Shown: piece by piece, positions 61,775 through 64,000 of the stretch
Numbering within the stretch: position 1 is the first letter of the stretch
How the letters are laid out: the number at the start of each line of letters is the position of its first letter
Assembly (NCBI GenBank): GCA_041395325.1
Contig: JAWLAT010000005.1
Coordinates: forward strand, 62,001 to 126,000
From: JAWLAT01 sp041395325
GTDB taxonomy: Bacteria > Pseudomonadota > Gammaproteobacteria > Xanthomonadales > SZUA-5
Length of the DNA: 64,000 nucleotides
Direction: 5' to 3'
Made by a program: the position numbers and the translations under genes
Notes under the pieces: model-generated
Database searches by the model: none
Told to the model about the DNA's origin: nothing
The model's input: only the letters and a program-made list of their open reading frames with translations

Positions 61775-63048
61775 GTCGCACCACCGGCGGCCTGCGTGCG
61801 CCCCCTGACCACATTGACCGGCAGCAGCAACAGCAGTCCAGCCACAAAGAACACGCCGGTGCAGATCATCGCCAGCCGGTGATCGCCTCCACTGAGCCAG
61901 CTCAGACTGCCGTAGGCCAGTGGGCCCACCACCATCGAGGCCTTGACCGCCACGCCCCAGAAGCCGAAGACACGTCCTTCCCGCTCAGGCGGACACAAGT
62001 AGGCCACCATCGCTCGACCGGCCGATTGCGAGGCACCCAGGCACAGACCGGCCAGATTGGCCGCCCACCAGATCCAGCGCCCCTCTGCGTCCAGACCCAG
62101 CAACAGCAGCGCCGCCAGCCAGCCGCACAGACTCAGGCCCAGCGCGGCGCGGTGCCCCAGCAGATCGGCCAGGGGACCGAACACCCAGGCGCCCACAGCT
62201 GCGCTGAGATTGACCACCAGAATCAGCTTGATGCTGTCGGCGGGCGTGAAACCCAGCGCTTCCTGGGTGTAGATCGCCGCCACCGTGATCACCGTACCGA
62301 CGCCAGCCTGGTAGGCCACGATGCAATACAGCAACCGACGTAGATCGCGCAGATCGTCCAATGCCCGCCAGCCTGACCAAAAGCCCTCATCGGCCGCACT
62401 CGCGACCGGCGCGGCGCGCTCGCGCAGCCACAGGAAGGTCGGCAATGCGGCCAGCAGGAAGGCGACTGCGGTGATCAGCATGCACTGACGCACAGCCGCT
62501 GAGGTCCCTTCGGGTGGCGCCTGCTGGATCCAGTACAAGCACAACGCCAGCACCAACATGCCGCCCAGATAGCCCAGGCCCCAGCCGTAGCCGGACAGTC
62601 GCCCGAAAGCCTCCGGTCGCGCCAGTTCGGGCAGGAACGCGGCAATCAGGTTCTCACCCAGACCAAAGGCAATGTTGGTCAACACGACCAGGCCCAGCGC
62701 CAGCGCGATCTGGCCACTGCCCACACCCGCCAAAGCCGCAGTGCCAGCGATGCAGATCAGACTGGTCCAGAGCAGGGCTCTTCGCTTGCTGGCATCGCGG
62801 TCGGCCAGTGCGCCCAATTGCGGACCGACCGCCATCACGACCAGATAGGACAGCGACAGTGCGGCGGTCCACCACAACGTGGCGGCCGGGTGGCCCGCTG
62901 CGACGACGCCCACGAAGTAGGCGTTGAAGATGGCGGTAATCACCACGGTGGTGTAGCCGGAGTTGGCAAAATCGAACAGCGCCCAGGCCCACAGCTCCCG
63001 CCGTTCCACCGCCGGGACGTCTGGCCCGTAGCTGCGCCGCAAGCTCAT
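61771..63048 (-). CDS. MFS transporter (UMF1/Atg22-like)
   Basis: The 425-residue protein has about 12 helices and starts ELWAWALFDFANSGYTTVVITAIFNAYF, the hallmark of the UMF1/Atg22-like MFS subfamily, followed by MAVGPQLGALADRDASKRRAL and LGASQSAGRAMVAYLCPPEREGRVFGFWGV. Its substrate is unknown, possibly amino acids or other organic ions. It overlaps both the GNAT gene and modA by four bases, so it is translated with them. Confidence 0.9.
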   Translation of the reverse strand: MSLRRSYGPDVPAVERRELWAWALFDFANSGYTTVVITAIFNAYFVGVVAAGHPAATLWWTAALSLSYLVVMAVGPQLGALADRDASKRRALLWTSLICIAGTAALAGVGSGQIALALGLVVLTNIAFGLGENLIAAFLPELARPEAFGRLSGYGWGLGYLGGMLVLALCLYWIQQAPPEGTSAAVRQCMLITAVAFLLAALPTFLWLRERAAPVASAADEGFWSGWRALDDLRDLRRLLYCIVAYQAGVGTVITVAAIYTQEALGFTPADSIKLILVVNLSAAVGAWVFGPLADLLGHRAALGLSLCGWLAALLLLGLDAEGRWIWWAANLAGLCLGASQSAGRAMVAYLCPPEREGRVFGFWGVAVKASMVVGPLAYGSLSWLSGGDHRLAMICTGVFFVAGLLLLLPVNVVRGRTQAAGGAT

Positions 63049-63575
63049 GCGCGCACCTTGGCCAGAACCACGAAATACAGATCGTCGCGACGTGGCAGGC
63101 CGAAGCGTGGGTCATGTTTTGGAAAGGGTCGCTCTTCACCCGTGGTCTCGTAGCCCCGCCGTCTGTACCAGTCGATCAGCTCCTGACGCTGCCAAAGCAC
63201 CGTCATCTCGATTCGATCGCAGTCCAACTCGTCGAACAGCTGTCGCTCACATTCGGCCAACACCGCCCGACCGATGCCGCCCGCCTGGCGCGTCGGATCG
63301 ACGGCAAACATGCCGAAGTACCCAGCGGAGGCAAGGCGTTCGATGTGAGCGCAGGCAATCAACCGTCCATCGGCTTCGGCCAGCACGATGCGGCTGTGCG
63401 GGCGGCCCAGCAGCGACTGCAGTCCGACCAGATCGATGCGCTGGCCATCCAGCAGGTCGGCTTCGGTGGTCCAGCCGCGGCGCGAGGTCTCACCGCGATA
63501 GGCCGACTCGACCAGCGCGCGCACGACTGACAGGTCGCCCGGTTGTGCGGCGCGAAATCGCATTGGCAGGGCCAC
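63045..63575 (-). CDS. GNAT family N-acetyltransferase
   Basis: The 176-residue protein shows RAAQPGDLSVVRALVESAYRG at the start and the acetyl-CoA motif AGYFGMFAVDPTRQAGGIGRAVLAECERQLFDELDCDRIEMTVLWQRQELIDWYRRRGYE. GTG 63575 is taken as start because GGGAGG lies just upstream; ATG 63563 is the alternative. It overlaps the MFS gene by four bases (ATGA). Substrate unknown. Confidence 0.85.
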   Translation of the reverse strand: MALPMRFRAAQPGDLSVVRALVESAYRGETSRRGWTTEADLLDGQRIDLVGLQSLLGRPHSRIVLAEADGRLIACAHIERLASAGYFGMFAVDPTRQAGGIGRAVLAECERQLFDELDCDRIEMTVLWQRQELIDWYRRRGYETTGEERPFPKHDPRFGLPRRDDLYFVVLAKVRA

Positions 63576-63663
63576 ATTGCCTCCCGGGCATGACATCAGA
63601 TGCGTCGCGGTCATCCGCGCTGAGTGGCAAAGATACCCGGTCCGGACCCGGCCGTGGCCAGTC

Positions 63664-64000
63664 TCAAAGGTCAGGTCGAAGCAACTCGGCGGCGGCACTG
63701 CGGTGCCAGTGTGAGGCCCAGGGAAGTGCCGGAGCCGCTAGCTGCAGGGCCCGCTCCAACTCGATCTCGAAGGCCCGACGCGTCAGGCAATGAGCACCCA
63801 GACTGAGCAGATGGGCGGTCTCCATCTGCACATCGATCAGCTGATTTCCCCAGTCCTGCCACTGCCGGCAGAGCGCCAGCAGCGCAACCTTGGACGCCTG
63901 TGGTCTGCGCGAGTACATCGATTCGGCGTAGAACACGCCGCCCAGGTTCACGCCATACAGGCCGCCGATCAGTTCGTCGCCGTCGCGTACTTCAATGGAG
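63664..64000 (-). CDS. aat: Leucyl/phenylalanyl-tRNA-protein transferase Aat, C-terminal part (cut by window edge)
   Basis: The visible 111 or so residues include ELIGGLYGVNLGGVFYAESMYSRRPQASKVALLALCRQWQDWG, VQMETAHLLSLGAHCLTRRAF, the conserved C-terminal core of Aat, which adds Leu or Phe to N-terminal Arg/Lys for the ClpS-ClpAP N-end rule. It ends ELLRPDL. The 5' end lies beyond 64000. It precedes the GNAT-MFS-mod chain on the same strand, with 88 bases between it and the GNAT start. Confidence 0.93.
   Translation of the reverse strand, partial: SIEVRDGDELIGGLYGVNLGGVFYAESMYSRRPQASKVALLALCRQWQDWGNQLIDVQMETAHLLSLGAHCLTRRAFEIELERALQLAAPALPWASHWHRSAAAELLRPDL

Overview
The window is high-GC, densely packed gammaproteobacterial DNA, most likely from the Xanthomonadales/Lysobacterales. 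The pointers are a kynurenine-pathway cluster, large Oar-type and classical TonB-dependent receptors, Ser/Thr kinases with TPR tails paired with an ECF sigma factor, a YtrA-type GntR/ABC operon, tamA-tamB, and an IS481-like helix-turn-helix. This placement is inference from gene content; no rRNA or tRNA gene is present. No phage, integron, CRISPR array or complete insertion sequence was seen.

Layout. 1-3.7 kb: the tail of an unknown gene, a TonB receptor broken by a one-base deletion, and a DUF1223 protein. 3.7-9.1 kb: a Ser/Thr kinase, then the molybdopterin run moaA-moaC-moaD-moaE preceded by a metallo-beta-lactamase-fold hydrolase. 9.1-15.4 kb: an Oar-like receptor, a gene built on an IS481-transposase HTH, MarC, an SDR and a monothiol glutaredoxin. 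15.5-22.6 kb: ACMSD, kynU and kmo, interrupted by an opposite-strand FG-GAP protein, then an SDR. 22.6-26.5 kb: a beta-helix surface protein and a five-cistron-style YtrA/ABC operon whose four genes are translationally coupled. 26.5-32 kb: ArsR-methyltransferase and metH separated by a repeat-rich gap. 32-36.3 kb: GNAT, hypothetical proteins and a lipoprotein alkyl sulfatase. 36.5-42.1 kb: tamA-tamB. 42.3-47.3 kb: degP behind a sigmaE-like promoter, an unusual cytosolic protease with its partner, and a secreted cyclophilin. 47.4-57 kb: a saccharopine-dehydrogenase-like enzyme, an AbgT transporter, a response regulator, an ECF sigma/kinase pair and a PopT-type transporter. 57-64 kb: a zinc metallopeptidase, DUF2237, and a long overlapping minus-strand chain from GNAT and MFS through modA-modB-modC to an ECF sigma and a likely anti-sigma, ending at partial aat.

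How genes connect. Molybdate uptake (modABC) and molybdopterin synthesis (moaACDE) are both here but about 50 kb apart. KynU, KMO and ACMSD cover the middle and lower kynurenine route. TamA/TamB and DegP belong to envelope biogenesis and quality control. MetH and the ArsR-methyltransferase fit methionine/S-adenosylhomocysteine control.

Most novel material. (1) A family of 7-bp-period repeat arrays (G3 followed by four bases, repeated) lies only between genes. Five of them sit just downstream of stop codons with the G-rich strand in the mRNA sense; some are paired as long inverted repeats and accompany REP-type palindromes. (2) Two unrelated secreted proteins share a C-terminal FxxGFE tail, which may be a sorting signal. 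(3) A two-gene module encodes an unknown 389-residue protein and a cytosolic trypsin-like protease carrying a zinc ribbon and an extra C-terminal domain.
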